Of a stretch of DNA of 64,000 nucleotides, positions 63,282 through 64,000 are shown one piece after another. The translations under genes were made by a program, and so were the position numbers. Source of the stretch: Pholis gunnellus (Eukaryota > Chordata > Actinopteri > Perciformes > Pholidae); NCBI GenBank assembly GCA_910591455.2, contig OU342806.1, forward strand, positions 15,213,841 to 15,277,840, read 5' to 3'. The notes under the pieces are model-generated. The model saw only the letters and a program-made list of their open reading frames with translations, was not told where the DNA came from and did no database searches. How positions within the stretch are numbered: position 1 is the first letter of the stretch; each line of letters opens with the position of its first letter.

Positions 63282-64000
63282 GTAAGTATGTGCATAGGTG
63301 GCGGTTTCCACAGCATGTGCGAAGAGGAAAATATGCCTTTGTATTGTTATATTGCTGCTGTTTCAGCGTCATGGCACATGAGGCATCTCTTCCTCGAAAT
63401 TGCACACTGTAATTTAATCATATTCACTCTGCAGCAGACAGTTTTTTATGTTCAGCCAAAAGTTGGGCCCCTCATTTGAATGACCTTGCTCAGGGTTTGT
63501 GTGGTCTCGTGTTGGAAATGGTGCGTCTGCCTTTAAGCATACCAGCAGTTTACTGAGTGTGTGTGTGTGTGTGTGTGCACACCCACAGATGTGGACTACA
63601 GTGTGTTCAGTGTTTTATGAACTGCTCATATGATTTATGGTTCCATAAGGAGCCAGGTGCTAGTAGGGAATCTCTCGCTCCAGTGGGAGAGCTCTGTGTA
63701 AACAGACCATATAACATGAGTCCTGCAAAGACATACTATCTGCACTGATGCGTCTTTACATCCAGTAAGGCATCAGCCCACATACTTCCGCTGTCTGTTT
63801 ATGGACATAACATAGACTTTTTGCACTCAAACCCGAAAGTCATCAGAAGGAAATATGCCATAAATGGACTTTCCTTTTGTGGAAGTTATACAGGCCATTA
63901 TGAAGTTGGTTCACTATGGTATGCATGCATTTTTTTTAATCAATTGAGAGGAATATTATGTTACATAGTTGACAAAACTAGCTCATCTCGTGGTCTAGTA
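63282..64000 (+). other. pla2g4a: pla2g4a intron running off the window
   Basis: After the donor CACCTG|GTAAGTA no further exon of the expected C-terminal sequence appears before the window ends. A short GT-rich run lies at 63556-63577. The remaining coding part (roughly 100 residues) must lie to the right. Confidence 0.65.

Noticed and set aside
1..64000. CRISPR arrays, bacterial operons, riboswitches, tRNA or rRNA genes
   Set aside because: The window is vertebrate nuclear DNA. The tandem repeats are microsatellites without spacer structure, and I saw no cloverleaf or rRNA-like sequence.

Overview
This is a eukaryotic window, almost certainly from a ray-finned (percomorph-type) teleost fish. 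The evidence is intron-split vertebrate genes with GT-AG junctions, many microsatellites, and several interspersed repeats of a kind familiar from percomorph genomes. I assembled four protein-coding genes exon by exon. Every internal reading-frame phase closes, and each protein aligns end to end with what I know of its vertebrate family.

Layout. (1) 1-15.8 kb: tpr (nucleoporin TPR, nuclear pore basket), minus strand, 39 coding exons and 1908 codons. The acidic C-terminus lies off the left edge. (2) 15.8-21.6 kb: intergenic, with a (GT)n tract and a nested repeat. No odr4 gene is visible here, although mammals carry one next to TPR. (3) 21.6-25 kb: pdc (phosducin), minus strand, three coding exons plus a probable non-coding first exon, 236 aa. 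(4) 25-44.6 kb: a gene-poor, AT-rich gap. It holds a 910-bp repeat with inverted ends, several microsatellites, and a decayed non-LTR retrotransposon with a long (ATCT)n tail. (5) 44.6-49.6 kb: ptgs2 (cyclooxygenase-2), minus strand, ten exons, 608 aa, with a TATA box, a perfect cAMP-response element and an AU-rich 3'UTR. (6) 50.4-64 kb: pla2g4a (cytosolic phospholipase A2 alpha), plus strand, 16 coding exons. The last exons lie off the right edge.

The gene order TPR-PDC-PTGS2-PLA2G4A is the one on human chromosome 1q31, greatly compacted. The two prostaglandin-pathway genes stand head to head with about 1 kb or less between their likely transcription starts. cPLA2 releases arachidonate from membranes and COX-2 converts it to PGH2, so a shared divergent control region is the most interesting biological point. 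I found no undescribed gene system. The other points of note are regulatory and structural: AU-rich decay motifs, splice sites abutting microsatellites, nested repeats, and palindromic blocks in tpr intron 1.
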